A stretch of DNA of 64,000 bases from VXYL01 sp965200375 (GTDB lineage: Bacteria > Pseudomonadota > Gammaproteobacteria > Pseudomonadales > Azotimanducaceae): contig OZ241353.1 in NCBI GenBank assembly GCA_965200375.1, positions 3,038,001-3,102,000 of the forward strand, in the 5' to 3' direction. The notes under the pieces were generated by a model, which saw nothing but the letters and a program-made list of their open reading frames with translations, did not search any database and was not told the origin of the DNA. Position numbers and translations under genes: made by a program. Below are positions 35,059 through 44,640 of the stretch, piece by piece. The first letter of the stretch is position 1, and each line of letters opens with the position of its first letter.

Positions 35059-36090
35059 CTAAAGCGGGTCCGCGAGCGCGTCGAACTCCCGCAGCAGCGC
35101 CGCGCCTCCCGGGCTCTTCAGCACTTGCCGCTCGATGGCCGCGCGCTGGCTCTCTGCGGCCAGCTTCGGCTGCTCCACGGTGGCCCACTGCACCAGTCCC
35201 TGCCAGAACCGCTCCACCAACGGTCCGAGCGGCACCGTGCCGCCGCCTTCGGCACGGGCGGCGAGCGCGCGCAGCTCGCCGAGGTAGAGGCGCAGGGACT
35301 CCACGTGGATGCGCTCGTCGGTGCGAATCCGATCCACCAGCACGGTCGCCTCCTCGGCCTCGGCGCGGCGGTCCGCGAACAGCGTCTCGGTGCGGAAGAC
35401 GGCTTCGGCGGCGGCAAAGCCGATCTCGGCGCGGAACTCGATCATCAGCAGGTTCATCAGGAAGCCGAGCGCCTGCTCGAAGGGCTGGGGGATTTCCGGC
35501 ATCTGGCGCTCTGCCGCATCCGGCCGCCCGATAGAGCCGGGGGGTTCCACGTCCTCGTGGGCGTCTTCGCCGAAGGCGAGATCCCGGGCTAGGAACCACA
35601 TGGCGTCGTGGCCGCCGATGCCCTGCTCCGGCTGGCCGCCCTCGTCGAGGCCGTGGGCCCGCAGCAGGCCGCCGGCGAGGTGGCCGATGGCCATGCCGGC
35701 GATGTCCTCGACGACTAGGGCGCCGAGGTCCGGGAACGGCATCTGCGCCAGCATCCGCCCGCGGCCCTCGATCTTGCCGGTGATGGTGAGGCCGTTCCAG
35801 AACGGCCGCGTCACGGCGTTCTCCAGCAGCAGCCGCTGCTGGGCGACGTTCGGCAGCCGGGGCCCACAGAGCAGGCTGGCGTCCGCCGGCAGCAGATCGC
35901 CGCCGCGCTGGCGCAGCGCGCGGGTCCAGTTGTCGATGGCCAGGCGCCGGCCCTTGGTGCGCGGCGGCACGTAGCTGCCGCTGGCGTCGAAGCCGCCGTG
36001 CAGACGGCGGCCATGCACGACGTGCGGAGCGGCGTAGTCGACGTCCGCGAGCAGCTCCGCCTCGGAGAATGTCGTTTGCAGAGAGGGCAT
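35059..36090 (-). CDS. Unknown protein, possibly ferritin-like
   Basis: The 343-residue product shares no family that I recognise. The C-terminal half is strongly helical with acidic and histidine residues in spacing seen in ferritin-like diiron proteins (FRAEIGFAAAEAVFR; then a DERIHVESLRLYLGE helix with ExxH character). The N-terminal half contains SYVPPRTKGRRLAIDNWT. The ATG at 36090 was preferred to one 15 codons upstream. A four-helix diiron protein is one possibility, without a known pathway. It is monocistronic and divergent from the restriction-modification pair. Confidence 0.6.
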   Translation of the reverse strand: MPSLQTTFSEAELLADVDYAAPHVVHGRRLHGGFDASGSYVPPRTKGRRLAIDNWTRALRQRGGDLLPADASLLCGPRLPNVAQQRLLLENAVTRPFWNGLTITGKIEGRGRMLAQMPFPDLGALVVEDIAGMAIGHLAGGLLRAHGLDEGGQPEQGIGGHDAMWFLARDLAFGEDAHEDVEPPGSIGRPDAAERQMPEIPQPFEQALGFLMNLLMIEFRAEIGFAAAEAVFRTETLFADRRAEAEEATVLVDRIRTDERIHVESLRLYLGELRALAARAEGGGTVPLGPLVERFWQGLVQWATVEQPKLAAESQRAAIERQVLKSPGGAALLREFDALADPL

Positions 36091-36211
36091 GGCGCGATAT
36101 TCTCCCGACACCGCGGCGCGGCGGCTGTGGCGCATCTTAGCCTGCAGGCGAGCGCTGCGGCGAGCCGCTGGCGCGAGTGCCGGGGCGTTGGTCGAGGAGG
36201 TAGAGCCGAAA

Positions 36212-37216
36212 GTGTCCGATGCCGCTCTCGCATGCCGGCACGGCGGGGACCGCTCCGCAATACTCGCGAGCGTTCCGTCCGCAAGCCGAACAGCGGTGCC
36301 GCACCCGTTTCCGTATCAGGGAAGCAAGCGTGCGCTCAGCCGCCACATCCTCCCCTACATTCCAGACGGCACGGACCTTCTGGTGGAACCCTTCTGCGGC
36401 TCGGCGGCGGTGTCGCTTGCTGCCGCCGTTCGTGGACGTAGTCTCGGCAAGCCAAAGCGATTCTGGTTGAACGACGCGAACGGGCCTCTCATGTCCTTGT
36501 GGCAGGAGATACTCGAGCGTCCGTTGCGCTTGGCCGAGCGCTACGAACGACTATGGCGCGATCAGCTAACGGACAGGAAGGCGTACTTCCTTCGCGTTCG
36601 AGCGGAGTTCAACCGCACCAAGGCGCCGCACCTGCTGCTGTACCTGCTGGCGCGCATCGTCAAGGGGTCCGTGCGCTACAGCGCGAGTGGCCGGTTCAAT
36701 CAGAGTGCGGACAATCGCCGATTCGGCATGCGGCCTGAAGCCATGCGAGCCCAGCTCCTGGGCGTCTCGGGCTTGCTGGCCCGACGCACGAAGGTCACCG
36801 CGCAGGACTTCCGCAGCGTCTTGGCCGAGACCGGGCCCGAGGATGTGGTCTACATGGACCCGCCGTACCAAGGCACCTCGGAGGCCCGTGACCATCGATA
36901 CTGTGGCGGCCTTGCCTACGCCGAGTTCGTGGCCGCACTTCGTTCGATGAACAGTGCGGGAAGGTCCTACATCGTCAGCTACGATGGGCGGACGGGCGGC
37001 AAGGTGCATGGTCGACGGCTCCCCGCGGAACTTGGGCTGCGGCACTTGGAGATTCCTGCCGGCAGATCAAGCCAATCCACTCTGCTTGGGCGGCAGTGCG
37101 AGACGGTGGAATCCCTGTACCTCTCGCCGGCTCTCGTGGAACGCTTGGATTGGCTCGCCAATGCAGACACACCCGCAAGCTCGACGGATCAGCGCACGTT
37201 GGCGTTTGCATCATGA
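36212..37216 (+). CDS. D12-class (Dam-type) N6-adenine DNA methyltransferase
   Basis: The GTG at 36212 follows GGAGG (36196-36200). The 334-residue protein has the D12-class motifs HPFPYQGSKRALSRHIL (substrate/AdoMet entrance), LVEPFCGSAAVSLAA (motif I) and VVYMDPPYQGTS (motif IV, DPPY). It would methylate adenine in a specific duplex site and protect host DNA from the HNH endonuclease encoded next. Its stop overlaps that gene's start (ATGA). Confidence 0.85.
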   Translation: MSDAALACRHGGDRSAILASVPSASRTAVPHPFPYQGSKRALSRHILPYIPDGTDLLVEPFCGSAAVSLAAAVRGRSLGKPKRFWLNDANGPLMSLWQEILERPLRLAERYERLWRDQLTDRKAYFLRVRAEFNRTKAPHLLLYLLARIVKGSVRYSASGRFNQSADNRRFGMRPEAMRAQLLGVSGLLARRTKVTAQDFRSVLAETGPEDVVYMDPPYQGTSEARDHRYCGGLAYAEFVAALRSMNSAGRSYIVSYDGRTGGKVHGRRLPAELGLRHLEIPAGRSSQSTLLGRQCETVESLYLSPALVERLDWLANADTPASSTDQRTLAFAS

Positions 37217-37932
37217 CGGACTTGCCGGGCGACTTCGTCGAGTTGCTCAAGAGCGTACAACACAAGCGGGCTCGAACCGTCATCGACCACATTCTCGAAC
37301 ACGGCCAGGTCACCACCGAGGAGCTCAAGGATCGCTACGGCTACAACCATCCGCCGAGAGCCGCTAGGGACGTTCGCGAACAGGGCATACCTCTGGCGAC
37401 CGTCCGCGTTGTCGGAGCGGATGGCCGGCGCATTGCCGCCTATCGCTTTGGCGACCCCGCAGACATGCGGGCGTCGATGCTCCATGGCCGAACGACGTTC
37501 GCGTCCAAGCTCAAACGCGCACTGGTACAGCAGCACGGTTCACGGTGCCACATCTACCGTACTGAATTTCCCGAGCGGGATCTGCAAATCGACCATCGTG
37601 TTCCATTCGAGATCGCGGGCGATGCGGCGCACGAACTCGAAGACGTTGAGGGCTACATGCTGCTCTGTGCTTCTGCTAACCGGGCGAAGTCGTGGAGCTG
37701 CGAGCACTGCCCGAACTGGCAAGACAAAAGTGCCGAAACCTGTCGCGCCTGCTACTGGGCGTATCCAGAGGACTACAGCCACGTCGCAACCCGAGAAGTC
37801 CGCCGACTGGACCTGATTTGGTCCGAGGATGAAATGGACGAGTACGAAGCGCTTCGATCTGAAGCCGGTACCGAGGAACTGCCGGCGTTCGTCAAGGAGG
37901 TGCTGCGGGCACATCTCCTGAGGGCCGGCTAG
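37213..37932 (+). CDS. HNH-type restriction endonuclease partner
   Basis: The 239-residue protein has an N-terminal winged-helix-like segment (IDHILEHGQVTTEELKDRYG) and a C-terminal HNH nuclease (LQIDHRVPFEIAGD with D127-H128, then LCASANRAKSWSC with N156). Two CxxC pairs (C163/C166 and C177/C180) could bind zinc. It directly follows the D12 methyltransferase with a 4-base overlap, the classic layout of a type II restriction-modification system. The recognition site is unknown. Confidence 0.82.
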   Translation: MTDLPGDFVELLKSVQHKRARTVIDHILEHGQVTTEELKDRYGYNHPPRAARDVREQGIPLATVRVVGADGRRIAAYRFGDPADMRASMLHGRTTFASKLKRALVQQHGSRCHIYRTEFPERDLQIDHRVPFEIAGDAAHELEDVEGYMLLCASANRAKSWSCEHCPNWQDKSAETCRACYWAYPEDYSHVATREVRRLDLIWSEDEMDEYEALRSEAGTEELPAFVKEVLRAHLLRAG

Positions 37933-37947
37933 CCCTCTGCCGCCGCC

Positions 37948-38220
37948 ATGCTGTTCATCCACTGCCCGTACTGCCGCGAAGCTCGCGCCGAGGAGGAGTT
38001 CAGCTATGCCGGGGAGGCGGACATCCGCCGTCCCGAGCGGCCAGCGGCGCTCTCCGACGAAGAGTGGGGGCATTACCTGCACTTCCGCCGCAATCCCCGT
38101 GGCGAGCACCGGGAGATGTGGTGCCACGACGCTGGCTGCCGGCGCTACTTCAACGTGGTGCGGGACACGGTGAGCTACGCGATCTCCGGGTCCTCGACCA
38201 TCGGTGCAGCCGAAGAGTGA
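37948..38220 (+). CDS. soxD: Sarcosine oxidase, delta subunit
   Basis: The small zinc subunit (90 aa) is recognised by FIHCPYCREARAEEEFSYAG, WGHYLHFRRNPRGEHREMW and CHDAGCRRYFNVVRDT, with cysteines for the zinc site. It belongs to the heterotetrameric sarcosine oxidase, which oxidatively demethylates sarcosine to glycine. It starts 15 bases after the HNH gene and overlaps soxA. The usual preceding gene, soxB, is absent. Confidence 0.92.
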   Translation: MLFIHCPYCREARAEEEFSYAGEADIRRPERPAALSDEEWGHYLHFRRNPRGEHREMWCHDAGCRRYFNVVRDTVSYAISGSSTIGAAEE

Positions 38221-41213
38221 GCGGCCCGCCCCGCAGGCTGCCGAGCGGCGGACGCATCGATCGTCGCCAGCCGCTGGCGTTCCGGTTCGACGGCCGCGCC
38301 CTCGAAGGCTTCGCCGGCGACACCTTGGCTTCCGCGCTGCTGGCGGCGGGGGCGAAGGTCGTGGGGAGCAGCTTCAAGTACGGCCGCGCCAGGGGCGTCG
38401 TCGGCACCGGCGCCGAGGAGCCGAACGCCATCGTCGGTGTCGGCGAGGGGGAGGCCCGGGTGCCCAACCTGCGGGCGACGGAGGTGCCGCTGTACGAAGG
38501 TCTGGTGGCCTCCAGCAACCGGCCCGGCCCTGGCAAGCGCAGCTTCGGCGCCTTGGCGCGGCTGCTGCCGGCCGGCTTCTACTACAAGACGTTCATGGCG
38601 CCGGCGCCGCTGTGGCCGTTCGCGGAACGGATGCTGCGGGGCCAGGCCGGCCTCGGCCGCGTACCGGAGGGCTGGGATTCGGTGCGCTACGACAAGGCGA
38701 ACCACCACTGCGACGTGCTGGTGGCGGGGGGCGGTCCGGCGGGGCTTGCCGCTGCTCTCGAGGCGGCGCGTGCCGGGGCGCGGGTGGTGCTGGCGGACGA
38801 GCAGGCCGAGTTCGGCGGCAGCCTGCTCGGCGCTCCGCAGCGCATCGACGGGCAAGCCGGCGATAGCTGGGTCGCGGTTGCGCTGCAGGCCCTCGAACGG
38901 CAGGGAGAAGCGACGCTGCTGCCGCGCTGCACCGTGTTCGGCTACCACGACCACGACTTCCTGACCGCCCTCGAGCGGCTCGTCGATCGGCCCGGCCGTG
39001 CGGACGCGCGCCAGCGCCTGCACCGGATTCGCGCTAAGCAGACGGTGCTGGCCACCGGCGCCACGGAACGGCCGCTGGCGTTCGCCGGCAACGATCTGCC
39101 CGGCGTCATGCTGGCGTCGGCGGTGTCGGCCTACGTCAACCGCTACGCGGTGGCGCCGGGCGAGAGGCTGGTGCTGGCCACCACCGGCGACGGCGCCTAT
39201 CGCTGCGCCCTCGACTGGCAGCGGGCGGGACGGCAGGTGGCGGCCGTGCTGGATGCGCGACCGGCCCCTTCCGGCGCCTTGCCGGAACAGGCGCGGGCGG
39301 CCGGCATTCCGGTATGGCCCGGCTACGCGCCGATGGAAGCCCGGGGCGGCGCCGGCGGCGTCAGGTGCGTCCTGGCGGCGCCTCTGAATGTCGAAGGCAC
39401 GGGGCTGGCCGGGCCGCCGCGCCGCATCGCCTGCGACCTGGTGGCGTCCTCCGGCGGCTGGAACCCGGCCATTCACCTCGCCTCCCAGGCCGGCGCCAAG
39501 GCGGTATGGCGCGAGGAGCTGGTGGCGTTCGTGGCCGAAGGGCCGCGCCAGAACTGCCGCAGCGCCGGCGCGGCCAACGGCGCGTTCGGCCTGCAGGCCT
39601 GCCTGGACGAAGGCGCCGCAGCCGGCGCTGCGGCGGCCGCGGCGGCCGGGTTCGGCGACGGCCGGCCGGCAACCGCGTACCGCGCCGCCGCCGAACCGCC
39701 CGAGGAACCGCAGCGGGCCTTGTTCCTCGTGCCCCATCGGTGCCCCGCCAGCCGGGCGCCGAAGCAGTTCGTCGACCAGCAGCTGGACGTGACCGCCGCG
39801 GACATAGAGCTGGCGGCCCGGGAAGGCTATCGCGCCGTCGAGCACGTCAAACGCTACACGGCGCTCGGCTTCGGCACGGACCAAGGCAAGCTCGGCAACG
39901 TCAACGGCATTGCCGTTCTCGCCCAGACCCTCGGCCAGAGCATGGCGGAGACCGGCACCACGGTGTTCCGCCCGGCCTACACGCCGGTGGCCTTCGGCGC
40001 CGTGGCGGGGCGCGACGTGGGCGACCTCTTCGACCCGGAACGCCGCACGCCGATGCACGACTGGCACGTCCGCCACGGCGCCGCGTGGGAGAACGTCGGG
40101 CGCTGGCGGCGGCCCTGGTACTACCCCCGGGGCGGCGAGGCGATGGCGGACGCGGTGCGCCGCGAGTGCCTGGCGGTGCGGCAGCGGGTGGGGCTGCTGG
40201 ACGCATCGACGCTCGGCAAGATCGACATCCAGGGGCAGGACGCCGCCGAGTTCCTGGACCGCATCTACACCGGCGGCTTCCGGCGCTTGGGCATCGGCCG
40301 CTGCCGCTACGGGCTGATGCTGCGCGAGGACGGCACCATCTTCGACGACGGCGTGACGGCGCGGCTGGCGGAGCGCCGCTACCTGATGCACACCACCACC
40401 GGCAACGCCGAGGCGGTGCTGGCGTGGCTGGAGCTTTGGCGGCAGACCGAGTGGCCGCAGCTGGACGTCCACTGCGTGTCCGTCACCGATCACTGGGCCA
40501 CGGCGGCGCTGGCGGGCCCCCAGGCCCGGGCGGTGCTCGCGGAGCTGGCGCCGGACTTCGCCATCGACAACGCCGCCTTCGCCTTCATGCAGGTGCGCGA
40601 AGGGCGCGTGGCCGGGCTGCCGGCGCGGGTCTTCCGCATCAGCTTCAGCGGCGAGCTCTCCTTCGAGATCAACGTCCCGGCGGAGCACGGCGAGGCGCTG
40701 TGGAGCGCGCTGGTGGCGGCCGGCGAGCGGTTCGGCATCGCGCCCTACGGCACCGAGACGATGCACGTGCTGCGGGCGGAGAAGGGCTACATCATCGTCG
40801 GCCAGGACACCGACGGCTCGATGACGCCGGAGGACATGGGCCTCGGCTGGGCGGTGCGCGCCGGCAAGCCCTTCGGCTTCGTCGGCGACCGTTCGCTGGC
40901 GCTTGCCGATCACCGGCGTCCGGATCGCCTGCAGTTCGTGGGGCTGGCGGCCACCGACGCCGCCACGGTGCTGCCGGAAGGCACGCAGCTCCTCGACCGT
41001 CCGGCAGAGCCGCCGGCGCCGATGGCCGGCCACGTGACGTCCAGCTACTACAGCCCGATCCTGGCGCGTCCGGTGGCGCTGGGGCTGGTGAAGGGCGGAC
41101 GGGCGCGGCAGGGGCAGACGGTCCACGCCGCGCTGGCGGACGGCCGCAAGGCCGCGGCCCGCATCGTCGATCCGGTGTTCTACGATCCCAAAGGCGAGCG
41201 GCAGCGTGGCTGA
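38217..41213 (+). CDS. soxA: Sarcosine oxidase, alpha subunit
   Basis: GTG overlaps the soxD stop (GTGA). The 998-residue protein has an N-terminal ferredoxin-like domain, an FAD/NAD fold (DVLVAGGGPAGLAAALEAAR), the second dinucleotide region (LATGATERPLAFAGNDLPGV) and a C-terminal GcvT-like folate-binding domain (RVGLLDASTLGKIDIQGQD, ISFSGELSFEINVP, GTETMHVLRAEKGYI). Length and motifs are normal. The substrate-oxidising FAD/FMN sits at the interface with the beta subunit, which must be supplied elsewhere if the enzyme works. Confidence 0.93.
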   Translation: MSGPPRRLPSGGRIDRRQPLAFRFDGRALEGFAGDTLASALLAAGAKVVGSSFKYGRARGVVGTGAEEPNAIVGVGEGEARVPNLRATEVPLYEGLVASSNRPGPGKRSFGALARLLPAGFYYKTFMAPAPLWPFAERMLRGQAGLGRVPEGWDSVRYDKANHHCDVLVAGGGPAGLAAALEAARAGARVVLADEQAEFGGSLLGAPQRIDGQAGDSWVAVALQALERQGEATLLPRCTVFGYHDHDFLTALERLVDRPGRADARQRLHRIRAKQTVLATGATERPLAFAGNDLPGVMLASAVSAYVNRYAVAPGERLVLATTGDGAYRCALDWQRAGRQVAAVLDARPAPSGALPEQARAAGIPVWPGYAPMEARGGAGGVRCVLAAPLNVEGTGLAGPPRRIACDLVASSGGWNPAIHLASQAGAKAVWREELVAFVAEGPRQNCRSAGAANGAFGLQACLDEGAAAGAAAAAAAGFGDGRPATAYRAAAEPPEEPQRALFLVPHRCPASRAPKQFVDQQLDVTAADIELAAREGYRAVEHVKRYTALGFGTDQGKLGNVNGIAVLAQTLGQSMAETGTTVFRPAYTPVAFGAVAGRDVGDLFDPERRTPMHDWHVRHGAAWENVGRWRRPWYYPRGGEAMADAVRRECLAVRQRVGLLDASTLGKIDIQGQDAAEFLDRIYTGGFRRLGIGRCRYGLMLREDGTIFDDGVTARLAERRYLMHTTTGNAEAVLAWLELWRQTEWPQLDVHCVSVTDHWATAALAGPQARAVLAELAPDFAIDNAAFAFMQVREGRVAGLPARVFRISFSGELSFEINVPAEHGEALWSALVAAGERFGIAPYGTETMHVLRAEKGYIIVGQDTDGSMTPEDMGLGWAVRAGKPFGFVGDRSLALADHRRPDRLQFVGLAATDAATVLPEGTQLLDRPAEPPAPMAGHVTSSYYSPILARPVALGLVKGGRARQGQTVHAALADGRKAAARIVDPVFYDPKGERQRG

Positions 41214-41745
41214 AGCGCCGGCGGCTGGCCGCGAGGCCGGCGTGGTGGCGGCGCCTCTGGCAGCCCGTTACGCGGTGCTGCGCGGGGATCTCGGGGCGGC
41301 GGCCTTCCGGGATGCGGTTGCCGGGGCCGGCCTCTCCCTGCCGCAGACGCCCTGCACGTTCCTGGCCAGCGCCGCGGCAACCGCCTACTGGCTGGGGCCG
41401 GACGAGTGGCTTCTCGCGGCGTCTGCCGAAGGGTCGGAGTGGGCGCCGCCGCAGCTGGCCGCCGGCGTCGCCGTGGACGTGAGCGGGGCCTATGTCGCAT
41501 GGCGGCTGAGAGGCCGGAGCGTACGGGCGCTGCTGGGGCAGGCCACCAGCTACGACGTCCACGCTAGGGCGTTTCCGCCCGGGCGCTGCGCCGGGACTGC
41601 GTTCGCCAAGACCACGGCGCTCCTGGCCGCGCATGGCGACGACGTCTTCGAGCTGTTCGTGCGCCGCAGCTACGGCGACTACGTCCGCCGCTACCTGGCG
41701 GCAGCCGGGGAGGAATACGGCATTTTCTTCGCCGCTGGCCCTTGA
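41206..41745 (+). CDS. soxG: Sarcosine oxidase, gamma subunit
   Basis: GTG at 41206 overlaps soxA by 8 bases. The 179-residue product shows LGPDEWLLAA, VDVSGAYVAWRLRGRSVR and a final FELFVRRSYGDYVRRYLAAA, the pattern of SoxG, which structurally resembles the GcvT-like folate domain. It completes the D-A-G gene order. Downstream is a TonB-dependent receptor in the same direction. Confidence 0.88.
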   Translation: MAEAPAAGREAGVVAAPLAARYAVLRGDLGAAAFRDAVAGAGLSLPQTPCTFLASAAATAYWLGPDEWLLAASAEGSEWAPPQLAAGVAVDVSGAYVAWRLRGRSVRALLGQATSYDVHARAFPPGRCAGTAFAKTTALLAAHGDDVFELFVRRSYGDYVRRYLAAAGEEYGIFFAAGP

Positions 41746-41794
41746 GGCCGGCGCTAAGATGGTGCCTAGAGGTCCGCTGCGGCTACGGAGCGCC

Positions 41795-44404
41795 ATGACC
41801 AAACGCTGGTATTGGATTCCCATCTGCGCGACGGTCGCGTCCGCGCCCGCTGGCGGCGCCGCTTCGGCGCCTCCGCAGACGAGCGGCGCGACTGGCGGCA
41901 AGGTGGAGGAGATCCTGGTGACGGCGCCCCGAACCGGCAGCCGCATCGGCCGCCAGGCGGCGCTGCCGTCGCCGCTCGCCGAACACCTGGCCGAGGATCT
42001 GCGCGACCAGGCCGCCAAGGACATGCGGGATCTGGTGGGCCTCCTGCCGATCAGCAACGGCGCCGAGAACAACTCGGACAACCTGACGCAGAACTTCACC
42101 GTCGGCACCGCCAACGTCAACCTGCGCGGCCTCGGCGTGGCGTCCACGCTGGTGCTGCTGAACGGCAAGCGTCAGGTGCGCTCCGCGGTGCAGACGGACG
42201 ACGGCGCCAGCTTCGTGGACCTCGCCGCGCTGGTGCCGCTCCTGGCGGTGGAACGGGTGGAGATCCTGAAGGACGGCGCCTCCGCCATCTACGGCGCCGA
42301 TGCGGTGGCCGGGGTCGTCAACTTCATCACCCGGCGGGGCTTCGACGGCGCGCAGCTGCACGCCGAATACCGCACCCGCACCAACAACGGTTCCCAGGAC
42401 GACTGGCACCTGGACGCGGTGCTCGGCGGCGGCGTGGGCGTCGACGGCTCGTTCCTGCTCGCCGCCAGCTACCTCGAGCGCAGTTCGCTAGTGCTCGGCG
42501 AAGTGGACTGGCTGCGGCCAGCCACAAGCGGCTTCGGCAATCCCGGCAGCTTCCGGGTGCCGTCGCTGGGGCGGACGGTCGCGGACCCGGGCTGCGCCGC
42601 CAACGGCGGCCTGCTGCAGACGCTGGCCGGCGGCAGCACCATCTGCCGCTTCGACTACGGCCCGCAGATCACCGCGGTGCCGGTGGAGGAGCGCCTGCAG
42701 GGCTACGCCCGCCTGGACTGGACGCTGGCCGGCGGCACGGCGCTGTGGGCCGAACTGGGCTACGCCCGCAACGACGTGAGCCGGGAAGTCTCGCCGAGCT
42801 TTCCGGTGCTGAACACGCCGCTGGTGCCGGCGCACCATCCCGGCAACATCTTCGGCGAGGACGTGCTGTTCCAGGGCCGGCCCTTCGGCGTCGGCCAGCC
42901 CACGGAGGTGAACTACTACCAGCACCACACGCTGCGCACGGCGCTCGGCGCCAGCGGCGCGTTCGCAGCCGGCCTCGGCTGGGACGTCTCCTTCGTCCAC
43001 GCCAGCAACGACGCGCTGCTGAACCCTCGGGACGTGATCGCCGCCAACTTTCAGGCGGCGCTGCGCGGGTTCGGCGGCTCGGGCTGCGACACCAGTCCCA
43101 CGGCCGCCTCGGCGCCCCGCCCCGGCGAAGGCGGCTGCCTGTACTTCAACCCCTTCAGTTCCGCCTTCGGCGCCCGGCCCGGAGACGCCGCCTACAACGA
43201 TCCCCGGCTGCGGGCGTTCATCATCGGCGACTACTTCGGCGACGCCGAGGCATCCAGCACGGTGCTCGACGGCAACGTCACCGGACAGGCCGGCCGCGCC
43301 CGGTTCGCGCTCGGCGTCCAGCTGCGGCGGGAATCCCTGGCCACCGTCTACGACACCGTCACCCAGCAGGACGGCTTCGCCTTCCTCATCGGCAACGCCA
43401 ACTTCGCCGGCGCCACGAACGTTCGGGCCGCCTACGGCGAAGCGTGGCTGCCGCTGTCGCCCAGCCTGGAGGCCACCGGCGCGCTGCGCTACGAGGACTA
43501 CGGCGGCGGCATCGGCAGCACGCTCGATCCGAAGCTCACCGTGCTGCTCGCCGCCGGCGACAGCGTCTCGCTACGGGCCTCGGTGGGCACCTCCTTTCGG
43601 GCGCCGTCGACGTTCCAGACCCAAGGCGCGCAGACCAACTTCGTCAACATCCTCGACCACGACGGCAGCCGCACCTTCGCCGGCCGCCGCTCGGTGGGCA
43701 CGCCGAACCTGCGCCCGGAGACGTCCACGGCCGTGAACGTCGGCATCACCTGGCAGCCGAGAACGTCGGTGGAGGTGGACCTGGACCTGTGGGACTACGC
43801 CTTCAAGGACGTGTTGCGCAAGGACAACGCCCAGGCCATCGTCGACGCGGACCCCTTGGACCCCCGCGTCGAGCGCACTTCGGCGGGCACCATTTCCATC
43901 GTCAACGTGGCGTTCATCAACGCCGACGCCATCGACGTCCGAGGCATCGACTTCGCCGCCCGGGCGCGGTTCGACACCCCCATCGGGTCCGTCTCGCCGT
44001 TCCTCGAAGGCACCGTGCTCCTGGCCTACGAGGTCGCCAACGCCGGCCGCCGGGTGGATGCGCTGAACCGGCTGAACCGGGACAACGCCGGCGCGCCCAA
44101 CCAGCGCCTGAAGGCGAACCTGGGCGTTGGCCTGGTCCGGGAGCGCTGGCAGGCGAACGTGCTGCTGCGCCACGTCGGCGCCTACCGGGACGACGGCGGC
44201 GAACGCATCGACGCCTTCTCCACGCTGGACGCCAACATCGCCGTGAGCCTCGTGCCGAACGTTCGGCTGCGCGTTGGCGTGGTGAATGCGACCGACGAGC
44301 CGCCCCCCTTCGTGAACATCGCCGGCAGCTACGACCCGCGCTCCGCGGACCCCCGGGGGCGGCGGGCCTTCCTGCGCCTGGAGTGGGGCAGCGACGGGGC
44401 GTAG
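41795..44404 (+). CDS. TonB-dependent outer-membrane receptor
   Basis: GGAG precedes the ATG. A signal peptide (to about SAPAGGAAS) is followed by the TonB box region (KVEEILVTAPR), a plug domain (NVNLRGLGVASTLVLLNGKR, VERVEILKDGASAIYGADAVA) and a long beta-barrel with TFRAPST-like and C-terminal strand (RGRRAFLRLEW). At 869 residues it is complete. The substrate cannot be told from sequence; neighbouring sarcosine oxidase might suggest a betaine-derived or vitamin ligand, but this is weak. Confidence 0.9.
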   Translation: MTKRWYWIPICATVASAPAGGAASAPPQTSGATGGKVEEILVTAPRTGSRIGRQAALPSPLAEHLAEDLRDQAAKDMRDLVGLLPISNGAENNSDNLTQNFTVGTANVNLRGLGVASTLVLLNGKRQVRSAVQTDDGASFVDLAALVPLLAVERVEILKDGASAIYGADAVAGVVNFITRRGFDGAQLHAEYRTRTNNGSQDDWHLDAVLGGGVGVDGSFLLAASYLERSSLVLGEVDWLRPATSGFGNPGSFRVPSLGRTVADPGCAANGGLLQTLAGGSTICRFDYGPQITAVPVEERLQGYARLDWTLAGGTALWAELGYARNDVSREVSPSFPVLNTPLVPAHHPGNIFGEDVLFQGRPFGVGQPTEVNYYQHHTLRTALGASGAFAAGLGWDVSFVHASNDALLNPRDVIAANFQAALRGFGGSGCDTSPTAASAPRPGEGGCLYFNPFSSAFGARPGDAAYNDPRLRAFIIGDYFGDAEASSTVLDGNVTGQAGRARFALGVQLRRESLATVYDTVTQQDGFAFLIGNANFAGATNVRAAYGEAWLPLSPSLEATGALRYEDYGGGIGSTLDPKLTVLLAAGDSVSLRASVGTSFRAPSTFQTQGAQTNFVNILDHDGSRTFAGRRSVGTPNLRPETSTAVNVGITWQPRTSVEVDLDLWDYAFKDVLRKDNAQAIVDADPLDPRVERTSAGTISIVNVAFINADAIDVRGIDFAARARFDTPIGSVSPFLEGTVLLAYEVANAGRRVDALNRLNRDNAGAPNQRLKANLGVGLVRERWQANVLLRHVGAYRDDGGERIDAFSTLDANIAVSLVPNVRLRVGVVNATDEPPPFVNIAGSYDPRSADPRGRRAFLRLEWGSDGA

Positions 44405-44568
44405 CGGCACGGGCATCGTGGCGGGCGGCAGCCTCGAAGCTCTCGGTCCGCGAGGAGCTTCTTGGCCATCCGCCGGTAGTCGAGGTCCTGGCTGTCCACG
44501 CCCAGACGACGCAAGCCGTGGTAGAAGTTGCTGCCGTCGATGAACACAGTGCAGCGCGTGGCCGCCAC
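44329..44568 (-). pseudogene. NYN-domain protein, N-terminal fragment
   Basis: The first ~45 residues (TRCTVFIDGSNFYHGLRR, LGVDSQDLDYRRMAKKLLAD) match the start of NYN (PIN-like) RNase domains, which need conserved Asp residues further on. After about position 44435 the sequence changes to low-complexity DNA antisense to the receptor gene, so the rest of the domain is missing. This is a truncated remnant. Its upstream side contains a hairpin (44592-44640). Confidence 0.6.
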
Positions 44569-44591
44569 GACGAATCCTCCACACCGGATGC

Positions 44592-44640
44592 AAAAAACCC
44601 CCCGGGGTGCCGTTGCCGGCGAAATCCCGGGGGGGGGTTA
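44592..44640 (-). terminator. Hairpin with T-run on minus strand (terminator or attenuator)
   Basis: CCCCCCGGG (44598-44606) pairs with CCCGGGGGG (44626-44634), and the minus strand ends the stem with six T (A-run 44592-44597). It therefore stops minus-strand transcription, upstream of the NYN fragment, where no minus-strand gene is now seen. In the plus direction only two T follow, so it is a poor terminator for the receptor gene. Confidence 0.5.
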
